A stretch of DNA of 10,797 nucleotides from GW2011-AR1 sp964384965 (GCA_964384965.1 CAYLLR010000022.1:1-10797), one strand, 5' to 3'; shown: positions 1-5,988, counted from the first letter of the stretch. The notes: generated from the letters alone by a model not told the origin. Made by a program: numbers and translations.

Positions 1-1022
1 CCAAAAATTTTAAATAAAAAATCCAAAGACCCAAATTTTAGAAAAACCCAAAGCAAGATAAAACTAATCAAAAAAACAGGAGAAAATTGTAGCCCGTAAC
101 GAACAAACACCCTTCCTCCCCTTTTCTTTAAAAGGGAGATTTCCTCTTCTCCCAACCCCTCCCAATTTGATTTAATCAATATTTTTCCAACACGAACATT
201 TTTGAATAACCAATCCCCGGGAGTTAATTTTGAAACCTCTATTTTTTTGACCATACAAAACTCATCTACAACCTTAAAGAAAAAATAGAAAAAAGGGAAT
301 AAAAAGAGAAAAAGTCCAAAATAAAAAAAAGATTTATTCCAAAATCCAAGAATTAGAAATAAAATTCCAAAAAAAGAATAAATAGAAAAAACTTTCTTTC
401 CCCTAGAAAAATAAACCCCGAATCCCTTTCTAAATTTATTCCAATTTCTAAGGCTCATTACAACACTCCCCAAAACTCCATAAAAAGCCCCCACCAAAAG
501 AAAGACAAGAAAAAACAAGAAGAATAATTCCAGATTTAAATTAAAATTTGAAAAAATTGGGAGAACTGCTCCCAAAGAAACCATTAACTTTGTATCCCCT
601 CCTGCAAACATACGGGCGTAATATAAAAGATTTCCTAAAATAAAAAAGACCCCCATCCCAAGGATTCCCTGATAAAGAAAATTAAAATCTCCAAATGGAA
701 GATAATTAAAGATTAAAAGAGATCCAATTAAAAGAAAAATTATGGAATAAATAGAAAATTTAACAACTTCTTGGATTTTACTTTTAAAAGAAAAACTAAA
801 AAAATCCAAAACTAAAAAAATTGTAAACCCACTTAAAATGACTGAAAAAAAAATTCCCTCCCCTGAACCTGAAAATAGAGAATAGAAAAATCTAAAACCC
901 AATGCAAAGATAATCAAACTAAAATTCAACCAATTGGGAATCTCCCTCGACTTTAAATCTGAAAGAGTCGCAAAAATTAACCAAACCATAGCCAACCCAT
1001 ATAAAAGAACAACCTCAATCAT
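1..1022 (-). CDS. Prepilin peptidase, A24 (FlaK/PibD/TadV-like), 3'-truncated by window edge
   Basis: Integral-membrane aspartic protease that would cleave the short basic leader from type IV prepilins at the cytoplasmic face. The frame opens at ATG 1022 (MIEVVLLYG) and stays open for 340 codons to the left edge with no stop, so the C-terminus is missing. The two catalytic aspartates are visible: D22 in SDLKSREIPNW, the classic site after the first membrane segment, and D143 in MFAGGDTKLM, the GxGD-type site (here AGGD, Ala in place of the first Gly). About six to eight hydrophobic segments fill residues 4-250. Residues 250-312 form a soluble domain (LTPGDWL at 266-272, then GLGEEEISLL), followed by another hydrophobic stretch at 313-330; I remember this extension from DPANN peptidases but could not check it. 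The prepilin genes at 1461-1904 and 2637-6173 are the obvious substrates. Family call is firm; substrate assignment is inferred from context. Confidence 0.9.
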   Translation of the reverse strand, partial: MIEVVLLYGLAMVWLIFATLSDLKSREIPNWLNFSLIIFALGFRFFYSLFSGSGEGIFFSVILSGFTIFLVLDFFSFSFKSKIQEVVKFSIYSIIFLLIGSLLIFNYLPFGDFNFLYQGILGMGVFFILGNLLYYARMFAGGDTKLMVSLGAVLPIFSNFNLNLELFFLFFLVFLLVGAFYGVLGSVVMSLRNWNKFRKGFGVYFSRGKKVFSIYSFFGILFLILGFWNKSFFYFGLFLFLFPFFYFFFKVVDEFCMVKKIEVSKLTPGDWLFKNVRVGKILIKSNWEGLGEEEISLLKKRGGRVFVRYGLQFSPVFLISFILLWVFLKFGSLDFLFKIF

Positions 1023-1053
1023 AAATTGAATTGGTTAAAGTGGTTTATAAAAA

Positions 1054-1203
1054 TTAGTTTTTTCCCATTTTCTTTTTCTTTTGGGATTTCTTTAAATTAA
1101 TATTTCCCAGCCTAAATTTTCCCCCAACTTTATAAGGGTGTTTTTTCTTCTCTTTAAGCTTACCCTTTCTTTTATTTCGCTTACCTTCTAAATTTCTTAC
1201 CAT
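1054..1203 (-). CDS. Small, very basic 49-aa ORF, function unknown
   Basis: ATG at 1203, TAA at 1056-1054. It encodes MVRNLEGKRNKRKG..., about 45% Lys/Arg, with HPYKVGGKFRLGNI in the middle and a poly-Lys tail. It has no membrane segment or Cys. It overlaps the end of the small ORF at 1181-1330 by 23 nt in another frame, which could mean translational coupling or one small gene broken by a frameshift. There is no good Shine-Dalgarno. It sits between the prepilin at 1461-1904 and the prepilin peptidase. The extreme Lys content partly reflects A-rich DNA, so the ORF could be chance. I do not recognise it. Confidence 0.35.
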   Translation of the reverse strand: MVRNLEGKRNKRKGKLKEKKKHPYKVGGKFRLGNINLKKSQKKKKMGKN

Positions 1204-1330
1204 CTTCAAGAATTAAGTTTTTATAGTTTAAATTTTTTGCTAAAATTCTATCAATCTTTTTATTTAATTTATCAAATCTAAAGTTAAGCATTTTCGGACG
1301 AAAAAACTTCTCAGAGACCCATGAAGGCAT
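1181..1330 (-). CDS. Small 49-aa ORF, function unknown
   Basis: ATG at 1330, TAA at 1183-1181. It encodes MPSWVSEKFFRPKMLNFRF... and ends LILEDGKKFRR. It is basic, predicted helical and soluble, with a second in-frame ATG at codon 14. Composition is more protein-like than that of its overlapping partner (Trp, Phe, Leu, Asp and Glu are all present). No Shine-Dalgarno is visible; a T-run lies just before the start. The two 49-codon ORFs together cover most of the 438-bp gap upstream of the prepilin peptidase. I do not recognise it. Confidence 0.4.
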   Translation of the reverse strand: MPSWVSEKFFRPKMLNFRFDKLNKKIDRILAKNLNYKNLILEDGKKFRR

Positions 1331-1397
1331 TTAGAAAAAAAATGTTATGAAAATTAAGAGAATCTTCATAATTATTAACTAAATTAATTCCATTAAA

Positions 1398-1418
1398 AAG
1401 ATATCAAAAAACTATCTT
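1398..1418 (-). terminator. Possible terminator after the prepilin gene
   Basis: A 6-bp perfect inverted repeat (AAGATA, 9-nt loop, TATCTT) lies about 45 nt past the stop of the prepilin at 1461. Read on the minus strand, T-runs flank it (T8 near 1446-1453, T7 near 1425-1431, and TTTTT just after the stem). Archaeal termination mainly needs oligo-T, so the T-runs matter more than the short AT-rich stem. Weak evidence. Confidence 0.3.
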
Positions 1419-1460
1419 GATTTTAAAAAAACTCCCTCACTAAACAAAAAAAACCAAGAA

Positions 1461-1904
1461 CTAATTAATAAAACATTTTTCTTCTTTTGCCAAATCACTT
1501 ACATCATATTTTCCAGATGAAAGAGTTGAACTTCCCCTCTTTCCATCTATAACAATATCCTCACATTTTAAGTCACAATTTATTGAGGGACATTCGGAAA
1601 TTTTGTATTTCGCAAAAGATTTTTCACTTGAAAAAACTGCGCAAGTAGATTTAACCTTTAAATTGTCCTCGTTAACTCTCAAAGTTCTTTCTCCAGAACA
1701 ATAACTATAAACACTATTTATTCCACAAGCAGAATTACAATCCTGGATTACCCCATCAACATTACTCGGACTAAACAAACTTTTCATAGAACTCCAACCA
1801 GTTGCAAACCCCCAAATCAAGGCAACCAAAATAACTAGCCCCAATATGAGAAGAATTATCGTATTGGTACTCATTCCCTGACCTTTTTTATTTAAACTTA
1901 CCAT
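1461..1904 (-). CDS. Type IV prepilin-like protein, Cys-rich, 147 aa
   Basis: Candidate major or minor pilin. The N-terminus MVSLNKKGQGMSTNTI followed by hydrophobic residues 16-34 (IILLILGLVILVALIWGF) is a class III-type prepilin signal: a short basic leader ending KKG (cleavage after G8), then a Gln/Ser/Thr-rich patch leading into the membrane/assembly helix. The remaining ~110 residues would be extracellular and contain eight Cys (56, 60, 69, 88, 105, 110, 114, 144), an even number that would allow four disulfides. The start is ATG 1904, 27-36 nt downstream of a good TATA box, with little leader. The gene is separated from the nine-gene prepilin operon by a dead exonuclease gene and has its own promoter, so it may be expressed at a different level. 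Fold beyond the helix is unrecognised. Confidence 0.85.
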   Translation of the reverse strand: MVSLNKKGQGMSTNTIILLILGLVILVALIWGFATGWSSMKSLFSPSNVDGVIQDCNSACGINSVYSYCSGERTLRVNEDNLKVKSTCAVFSSEKSFAKYKISECPSINCDLKCEDIVIDGKRGSSTLSSGKYDVSDLAKEEKCFIN

Positions 1905-1928
1905 CTCTCTCTAATTAAAAGAGCATAA

Positions 1929-1942
1929 AATATTTATAAAAC
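1929..1942 (-). promoter_or_regulatory. TATA box for the prepilin at 1461-1904
   Basis: On the minus strand 1940-1931 reads TTTATAAATA, a near-ideal archaeal TATA box, preceded by GGAAG as a possible BRE. It is 27-36 nt from ATG 1904, which predicts a transcript start within a few nt of the start codon. A second TATA-like stretch (ATAAATTTAT) lies just upstream. Confidence 0.65.
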
Positions 1943-1996
1943 TTCCTATAAATTTATCTCCTGGGAAAATGAACTTTCTCTCTTCCAATAAGGACT

Positions 1997-2017
1997 AAAA
2001 AAAATAATTTTTATTTT
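1997..2017 (-). terminator. Possible terminator downstream of the pseudogene
   Basis: A perfect 7-bp AT-only inverted repeat (AAAATAA at 2001-2007, TTATTTT at 2011-2017) has its end within an A8 run on the plus strand (1997-2004), that is, T8 on the minus strand. It lies about 40 nt past the last stop of the exonuclease remnant and before the prepilin promoter. It fits an oligo-T terminator, but such repeats are common in AT-rich DNA. Confidence 0.35.
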
Positions 2018-2055
2018 AAAAAACTATTTAGAATTATTTCTTTAAAATGGTTTTT

Positions 2056-2546
2056 TCATCTTTTCAAAAGTTTCGCATTATCAAAAGCATTATGATCACG
2101 AATATAAGAAACATCCACACTACATTAATTTGCAATTTCTTTTTGGGAAATTCCCGAACTTATTTTCCTCTCAAATAACATGCTTGAAAAATCGATGGGA
2201 ACCCAATAAAAAGGGACCCTTTCGTAAATTTGTTGAGGATTATTTATATTAAATAATTTGCAGATTCCCATCCAATCAAACTAATTAACATTGGTGACAA
2301 GGTATGGCTTAGAATTTCCCACAAATTTTTTAATTTCTTCAACTGCTTTTTTTATTGAAAATTTTTTCCACCTAAAGAAGGAAAAAAATTCCCATTAAAC
2401 CATGAATCAATTTCACCATTAAATTATAATTTTAAATGCAATTCCTCACCCATCAATTTTACCAATCCAACTGAAAGCAAATCAATTCCATCTGGTTTCA
2501 GTTGGGCAAACTCTCCATCCATAAATTTTCTCTTTTTTAAATCCAT
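2056..2546 (-). pseudogene. Decayed DEDDh-family 3'-5' exonuclease (RNase T/Rv2179c-like)
   Basis: The minus-strand translation from ATG 2546 gives ...FMDGEFAQLKPDGIDLLSVG..., the Exo I motif D-x-E. It is interrupted by TAA at 2424-2426 and 2352-2354, then continues in another frame (frameshift near 2355-2370) as ...FVGNSKPYLVTNVN-stop-FDWMGICKLF..., the Exo II motif N-x3-F-D with TAG (2281-2283) in place of one residue. It goes on to VPFYWVPIDFSSMLFERK, a further TAA at 2125-2127, and SYIRDHNAFDNAKLLKR before TGA at 2056. The Exo III motif should be H-x4-D; H is present but the Asp codon is AAT (Asn, 2077-2079). At least three premature in-frame stops, one frameshift and one lost catalytic Asp make this a dead gene. 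The intact ancestor would have been about 160-165 aa, a small nuclease acting on RNA or DNA 3' ends. It is unrelated to the flanking pilin genes. Confidence 0.82.
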
Positions 2547-2557
2547 ACTTTTTAAAA

Positions 2558-2580
2558 AAAGAGAATATTTATATCTCTTT
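2558..2580 (-). promoter_or_regulatory. Palindromic BRE-TATA promoter of the exonuclease pseudogene
   Basis: On the minus strand the site reads AAAGAGA, then TATAAATAT, then TCTCTTT. AAAGAGA is a BRE-like purine box directly before a consensus TATA box. The box is centred about 23-24 nt before ATG 2546, so the transcript would be leaderless. The arms AAAGAGA/TCTCTTT are a perfect 7-bp inverted repeat centred on the TATA box, so the element is symmetric and could also be an operator. It remains intact although the gene downstream is dead. Confidence 0.6.
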
Positions 2581-2636
2581 AAGATTGTTAGAAAATAAAC
2601 TAATTTTAGATTTATTAGGATTTTTTATGTAAAAAG

Positions 2637-2987
2637 CTATGAAGGGACTTGATATTTTACAGAAAACAAAAGCTCCTTTTTACCTCTAAAAAAAGGAATT
2701 CCCCCTTCTACAAATTTCTCCTCATAAAAATATTTTCTTCCAAATTCTTCTGTTAAATTAAACATTTTCTCAAGTTCATCATCGCTAATTCCAACATTTT
2801 TATAAAATTTGTATTCATCCGAAAAAGAATTTATTTTTTGCAAAACTTCCACCCCCACAAAAGAATTGGATATTCTAAAATCCGCAATAAAAAAAGTCAA
2901 AAGTGCAAAGCCCGAAACTGCGAAAATTCCAATTACAAAAAGAGTTATAGGAAGATTTCCTTTTTTAGAGGAATTTATTTTTCTCAT
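2637..2987 (-). CDS. Type IV prepilin-like protein, 116 aa (operon gene 9, last)
   Basis: Small prepilin-like protein. Residues 1-10 (MRKINSSKKG) are a basic leader ending KKG; residues 11-36 (NLPITLFVIGIFAVSGFALL...) form the hydrophobic helix, with a helix-breaking Pro at +3 after the cleavage site. The C-terminal ~80 residues are soluble, charged and free of Cys (KINSFSDEYKFYKNVG, then FGRKYFYEEKFVEGG). ATG 2987 overlaps the preceding stop by 4 nt (ATGA), so translation is probably coupled. TAG at 2637-2639 ends the operon; a T5 run and a short TTTTTA/TAAAAA repeat follow. The acidic residue often found at +5 of pilins is absent, so it may be an accessory or minor subunit. Confidence 0.8.
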   Translation of the reverse strand: MRKINSSKKGNLPITLFVIGIFAVSGFALLTFFIADFRISNSFVGVEVLQKINSFSDEYKFYKNVGISDDELEKMFNLTEEFGRKYFYEEKFVEGGIPFFRGKKELLFSVKYQVPS

Positions 2988-3331
2988 CTTTTTTTGTACC
3001 TCGATAAAATCTCTTTTTTAGTTTTATTATAATCAATATTGAACTTTCCTTCACCCGAAAATTGAATTAATTTTTTATCAACAACGATTCTTTTAGATTG
3101 TGGACCAAGAGAAACATATGTAAAAAGGGATTTCTTTAAAAAGATATCTCCCCCCTCAAAAGAAGATTTTGAAGTCAAACTACTCCTAAAATTTCCAACT
3201 TTTTTTGTTTTTCCTAAGAGAGACGCCCCAAAAATAAAAAAAAGCAATAAAACAATTATTAAGAGAGTTGCAACAATCCAAGTTAACGTTTCACCAACTT
3301 GCCCTTTTGTTTTTTTAATTTTAGTTGACAT
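2984..3331 (-). CDS. Type IV prepilin-like protein, 115 aa (operon gene 8)
   Basis: N-terminus MSTKIKKTKG, cleavage expected after G10, then QVGETLTW with Glu at +4 of the mature protein and a hydrophobic helix at about 17-40. The rest (residues 41-115) is a short, basic, Cys-free domain containing GGDIFLKKSLFTYVSLG and ending ILSRYKKR. The start ATG 3331 lies inside the end of the preceding gene (11-nt overlap), and the stop overlaps the next ATG by 4 nt. It belongs to the same transcription unit as its neighbours. It is a pilin-like subunit of unknown position in the fibre. Confidence 0.82.
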   Translation of the reverse strand: MSTKIKKTKGQVGETLTWIVATLLIIVLLLFFIFGASLLGKTKKVGNFRSSLTSKSSFEGGDIFLKKSLFTYVSLGPQSKRIVVDKKLIQFSGEGKFNIDYNKTKKEILSRYKKR

Positions 3332-3893
3332 TTTCTTCGACCTTTCCTACAATAGAGGTAATCTTTACCAAATAATATGAATCAGTTTGTGTTCTCATAA
3401 AAAATTCTTTTTCACTGCACTTCGCAAGTTTTTTGTTTCCCGAAACACTCATATTACAATCCGGCTTCCAATTTTTGTTCCCAGCGGACACCAAAAAAGA
3501 GGGTTTCTTTAAATTACCTTCTGAAAAAAATTCTACTTCGACATAATAGGGGGGTCTCTTAAAATCTTCTTCAATTGTAAAATTTAAGGAACACCTCCCT
3601 AAAAGATTATCTCTAAAATCTTCTCTAAAATTCCCTTGAGGAGTCATCAAAAGAGGGTTTACCTTTCCTCCAAAATAAATACAATCAGCAACTTTTTCTG
3701 CGAGAATTCCGGATTCAATTTTTCGAACATCATAAGGGCCACCATAAAAAATATTTACCATTAAAACAATTCCCGTTGCAACAATCACTAAAATAGCAAA
3801 CCAATAAACTGAAATTAATTTCTCCCCTCGAGAATTCCTCTTCATTAAAAATTTTTTTTCTTCTTGGAAACCCCTAAATTCTTTTTCTTTCAT
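3321..3893 (-). CDS. Type IV prepilin-like protein, 190 aa (operon gene 7)
   Basis: The hydrophobic helix at 27-50 (LISVYWFAILVIVATGIVLM) is preceded by MKRNSRGEK at 17-25, with likely cleavage after G23 and Glu at +1. The ectodomain has four Cys (71, 101, 146, 159) and a conserved-looking junction FYGGPYDVRKIESGILAEKVADC. There are two possible starts. ATG 3893 overlaps the preceding stop as ATGA, like the other junctions in this operon. ATG 3845 (Met17) gives the usual short leader (MKRNSRGE). I give the longer form because of the overlap, but Met17 is a real alternative; neither has a Shine-Dalgarno. I remember related proteins in Woesearchaeota-type genomes, not checked. Confidence 0.82.
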   Translation of the reverse strand: MKEKEFRGFQEEKKFLMKRNSRGEKLISVYWFAILVIVATGIVLMVNIFYGGPYDVRKIESGILAEKVADCIYFGGKVNPLLMTPQGNFREDFRDNLLGRCSLNFTIEEDFKRPPYYVEVEFFSEGNLKKPSFLVSAGNKNWKPDCNMSVSGNKKLAKCSEKEFFMRTQTDSYYLVKITSIVGKVEENVN

Positions 3894-4291
3894 TTTTTCT
3901 TACTAAAAGTTAAAATATAAAAACCATTTAAATCCCCTTCTTTAGATTTTTCGGGAAAATAACTTATATTAATGTCATTAAAAAAATGGTACTTCGAGCC
4001 CCCCTTCTCACTTAACTTTATCGTCACGTAATTACCTTTTATCCTTAAAATATCCGAGAAAGACACTCCATTCTTATCTGAAACCTCTTTCAATTTTTCC
4101 AAATTGAGATGAATAATCATTCCTGGTTTAGCAGAATCAACCAATAAAGCGACTTCTTTTGAATATGCCTTTTCAAGAATTATAGCCCCACTTCCTTGTT
4201 TTACCAAAAAAATTACAAGTATTGTAAGGAATAAAATATTTAGCACAATGAAAATAATGTTCTCAATTAAAAGTTCTCCTCTCTTATCCAT
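3890..4291 (-). CDS. Type IV prepilin-like protein, 133 aa (operon gene 6)
   Basis: The start is set at ATG 4291, giving MDKRGELLIENIIFIV; the in-frame TTG one codon upstream adds nothing. The leader is MDKRG, cleaved after G5. The mature protein begins ELLIE with Glu at +1 and +5, the position Glu occupies in classical type IV pilins, then a hydrophobic helix to about residue 31. The ectodomain is about 100 residues with no Cys: a helical region (YSKEVALLVDSAKPGM) and a probable beta-rich end (GNYVTIKLS, NGFYILTFSKKK). It is preceded by a 36-nt gap, the only non-overlapping junction in the second half of the operon, and no Shine-Dalgarno is visible. It overlaps the next gene by 4 nt. Confidence 0.82.
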   Translation of the reverse strand: MDKRGELLIENIIFIVLNILFLTILVIFLVKQGSGAIILEKAYSKEVALLVDSAKPGMIIHLNLEKLKEVSDKNGVSFSDILRIKGNYVTIKLSEKGGSKYHFFNDINISYFPEKSKEGDLNGFYILTFSKKK

Positions 4292-4327
4292 CAAAAAAAA
4301 AGTAAAAAGGAATTAATAAAATTATTG

Positions 4328-5221
4328 TTAGCTTGAAGTTGTGATTGAAGAACAATTTAAAGCATTAAATTCAGGAGAATTTACTTTAATCAAAGAAGAA
4401 GGAATAAGTTGCTTATTATTTGAACCTTTGATTATTGGGGCAATAATTGTCCCTCCCGCAATTCCCCCTGCAGTTGCACTTCCTGCAACACTCAAAATCC
4501 CAATAACAGAGCCTAAACTCAAAGCCCCGGTAACGGGGGAGAGTATTAATCCCCCTGCAACAATGGCGGCCCCAGTTCCAATTCCAATAACCCACCCCAA
4601 AGTATTTACATCACTTGTAATCCCGGTTAAAGAATAATAATATTCATCCAAAGAGATGTTTCCAAAATTTCCCTTAAATTTAGAAAATTTCCCAATTCCC
4701 AGATAAGAAGAATAAGTTTTCCCGTCAGACCTCTCAGTTTCCTCCATGTATTCATAAAGATTTTTCTTATCAAAAAAATCCTTCCCATTAAAAATTTCTT
4801 CTTTTACAGAATCATCAAAAGCAATTTGACTACAAATTGAACAATAAATTTTAGGCAAAATATCCTTTCCAACATAATTAATTTTTCCCTCACCAAACAT
4901 CCACCAACATTCGGCAAGTTGATTCGCAAGAGCACCATAAACTTCTTTTTTGGTTTTGACTTTTATTACCTCTGGTTTAGTTAAAGATTCACAACTCCCA
5001 TCCTCGCTAATACAAACATACTGTCTTTTACATTTTAGAGGAATTGTATCTGAAGGTAAAATGGATTTTCCCCTCATAATAACTGAGTTATGACAAATTT
5101 CTTTATCTGTTTCCTGCCCCAAATTCAATCTGAAAATGAAAAATAGAATAATTGCAAAACTTGCAACTAAAACAATCAAAACCACAATTTGCTGCGTCGT
5201 TAATTCTCCTTTTTTAAACAT
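4328..5221 (-). CDS. Large prepilin-like protein with C-terminal Gly-rich membrane region, 297 aa (operon gene 5)
   Basis: Leader MFKKG (cleavage after G5, Glu at +1), then the helix QQIVVLIVLVASFAIILFFIF. The ectodomain has Cys at 43, 64, 70, 77, 105, 127 and 130, with ECWWMFGEGK (104-113) and YCSICS (126-131) as the most distinctive motifs. Residues 207-264 are strongly hydrophobic and full of Gly/Ala at short spacing (IGIGTGAAIVAGGL, then AGSATAGGIAGG), resembling glycine-zipper helices. An eighth Cys is at 290. A second hydrophobic region is unusual for a pilin, so this protein may stay in the membrane or form a base or tip element. ATG 5221 comes directly after the preceding TAA, with GGAG 8 nt upstream inside the preceding gene. 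I recall similar proteins in DPANN pilus clusters; their function is unknown. Confidence 0.82.
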   Translation of the reverse strand: MFKKGELTTQQIVVLIVLVASFAIILFFIFRLNLGQETDKEICHNSVIMRGKSILPSDTIPLKCKRQYVCISEDGSCESLTKPEVIKVKTKKEVYGALANQLAECWWMFGEGKINYVGKDILPKIYCSICSQIAFDDSVKEEIFNGKDFFDKKNLYEYMEETERSDGKTYSSYLGIGKFSKFKGNFGNISLDEYYYSLTGITSDVNTLGWVIGIGTGAAIVAGGLILSPVTGALSLGSVIGILSVAGSATAGGIAGGTIIAPIIKGSNNKQLIPSSLIKVNSPEFNALNCSSITTSS

Positions 5222-5323
5222 TTAAACTACTCCAAGATTTCTAAATAAAGTATAAAGACCTATTAAAGCTATTGCAAAAATCGCAATCCATAAAAAGTAT
5301 TTTATAAATTCTTCAAGATTCAT
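5222..5323 (-). CDS. 33-aa single-span membrane peptide (operon gene 4)
   Basis: ATG 5323, TAA 5224-5222. It encodes MNLEEFIKYFLWIAIFAIAL... and ends RNLGVV. It is one hydrophobic helix (about 8-27) with an acidic/amphipathic N-terminus and a basic end. The ATG overlaps the preceding stop as ATGA, and the stop directly abuts the ATG of the 297-aa gene, so the frame is locked into the operon on both sides; this is the best evidence that it is a real gene. It has no [K/R]-G prepilin site, so it is not an obvious pilin. It could be an assembly chaperone or a stabiliser of the platform. Confidence 0.72.
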   Translation of the reverse strand: MNLEEFIKYFLWIAIFAIALIGLYTLFRNLGVV

Positions 5324-5814
5324 ATTTTTTTAACCTCTAATTTGTCCCCAGATTTTAAAATTTTAATAGTTGTTCCTCCCTCGGAAGGGTCTTCTATTTT
5401 AAAACTTTCAAATTTATCTAATTTTTGAACCACGAGACAAACTCCTTTTTCATCACATTCATTTATTTGTCTGTTTTTAATCCAAAAAAAATTATCAAAA
5501 CTTACAGAACTACAAATGCAAAGACAACTTTCTCCTGCACAGGAATTAGGTTTTCTATCTGCCTCGACAAAACTAAAAAAATTCCAAGAAGAAGGAGTTA
5601 TGTCCGTCATCTTCTCACTAAGAATCTTCCCAGAATCAATTCTTAAAATTATATTTTTTATCCTTTCAATTGTAGATTTCGCCTCCTGAAATTTTTGATT
5701 TTGAATATTAGAATAATAAATTGAAAATAAAAGATAAATTAAGAAAGAAATAGAAATGACTGATAAAACAATTTTAACCACTTCACTAGCAAGGAGAAAT
5801 CCTTTCTTCTTCAT
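5320..5814 (-). CDS. Type IV prepilin-like protein with Cys cluster, 164 aa (operon gene 3)
   Basis: The start is placed at ATG 5814, not the in-frame TTG at 5829, because GGAGGG (5827-5822) is 7 nt before this ATG and the result is the expected short leader MKKKG. The hydrophobic part follows at FLLASEVVKIVLSVISISFLIYLL, with Glu at +6. The ectodomain includes a helical stretch (FQEAKSTIERIKNIILRI), SSWNFFSF, and the Cys cluster SCAGESCLCIC (92, 97, 99, 101), plus C120 and C126. The closely packed Cys could form disulfides or bind a metal. The start overlaps the preceding gene's TGA by 4 nt, and its own TGA overlaps the next ATG. Confidence 0.84.
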   Translation of the reverse strand: MKKKGFLLASEVVKIVLSVISISFLIYLLFSIYYSNIQNQKFQEAKSTIERIKNIILRIDSGKILSEKMTDITPSSWNFFSFVEADRKPNSCAGESCLCICSSVSFDNFFWIKNRQINECDEKGVCLVVQKLDKFESFKIEDPSEGGTTIKILKSGDKLEVKKI

Positions 5815-5978
5815 ATTAAAACCCTCCAAAAACTCCCTCCCGAAGAATTTGTAGGAAGCCCATTAAAAAAATCTAAAAGGTTTCCCCAAAAAATAAGATA
5901 AATCCCTCCAATAACAACCACGACCACTAAAACCCCTACAATCAATTTTATAATTTGACTAACTGTTAATTCAGACAT
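5811..5978 (-). CDS. 55-aa single-span membrane protein (operon gene 2)
   Basis: ATG 5978, TGA 5813-5811. It encodes MSELTVSQIIKLIVGVLVVVVVIGG... and ends SSGGSFWRVLI. One membrane helix spans about 9-30, followed by FWGNLLDFFNGLP. A perfect GGAGGG lies at 5988-5983, 4 nt before this ATG and 1 nt before the adjacent ATG at 5981; the spacing favours 5978. The TVSQIIKLI start resembles the region after the cleavage site in archaeal pilins, but no basic-Gly leader precedes it, so processing by the peptidase is doubtful. It overlaps the next gene by 4 nt. It may be an unprocessed pilin-like accessory protein. Confidence 0.75.
   Translation of the reverse strand: MSELTVSQIIKLIVGVLVVVVVIGGIYLIFWGNLLDFFNGLPTNSSGGSFWRVLI
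5822..5827 (-). promoter_or_regulatory. Shine-Dalgarno GGAGGG for the 164-aa prepilin
   Basis: GGAGGG, 7 nt before ATG 5814. It lies after the in-frame TTG 5829 and so supports the shorter protein. Confidence 0.7.
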
Positions 5979-5982
5979 CATT

Positions 5983-5988
5983 CCCTCC
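5983..5988 (-). promoter_or_regulatory. Shine-Dalgarno GGAGGG for the 55-aa gene
   Basis: GGAGGG in the 33-nt gap after the 53-aa gene. It is 1 and 4 nt before two adjacent ATGs (5981, 5978). Its presence is the main support for this short gene being translated. Confidence 0.65.

Noticed and set aside
2056..2546. Stop-codon recoding rather than a pseudogene
   Set aside because: TAA, TAG and TGA all interrupt it, there is a frameshift, and the last catalytic Asp is Asn; the neighbouring genes use these codons as normal stops.
2809..3032. Plus-strand ORFs of 64 and 70 codons
   Set aside because: Antisense shadows of the 115- and 116-aa prepilins; Lys/Ser/Phe-rich and without features.
4341..4637. 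98-codon plus-strand ORF opposite the 297-aa prepilin
   Set aside because: Pro/Ala/Ile-rich reverse-strand shadow of the Gly-rich segment; the minus-strand frame has a prepilin signal and fits the operon.
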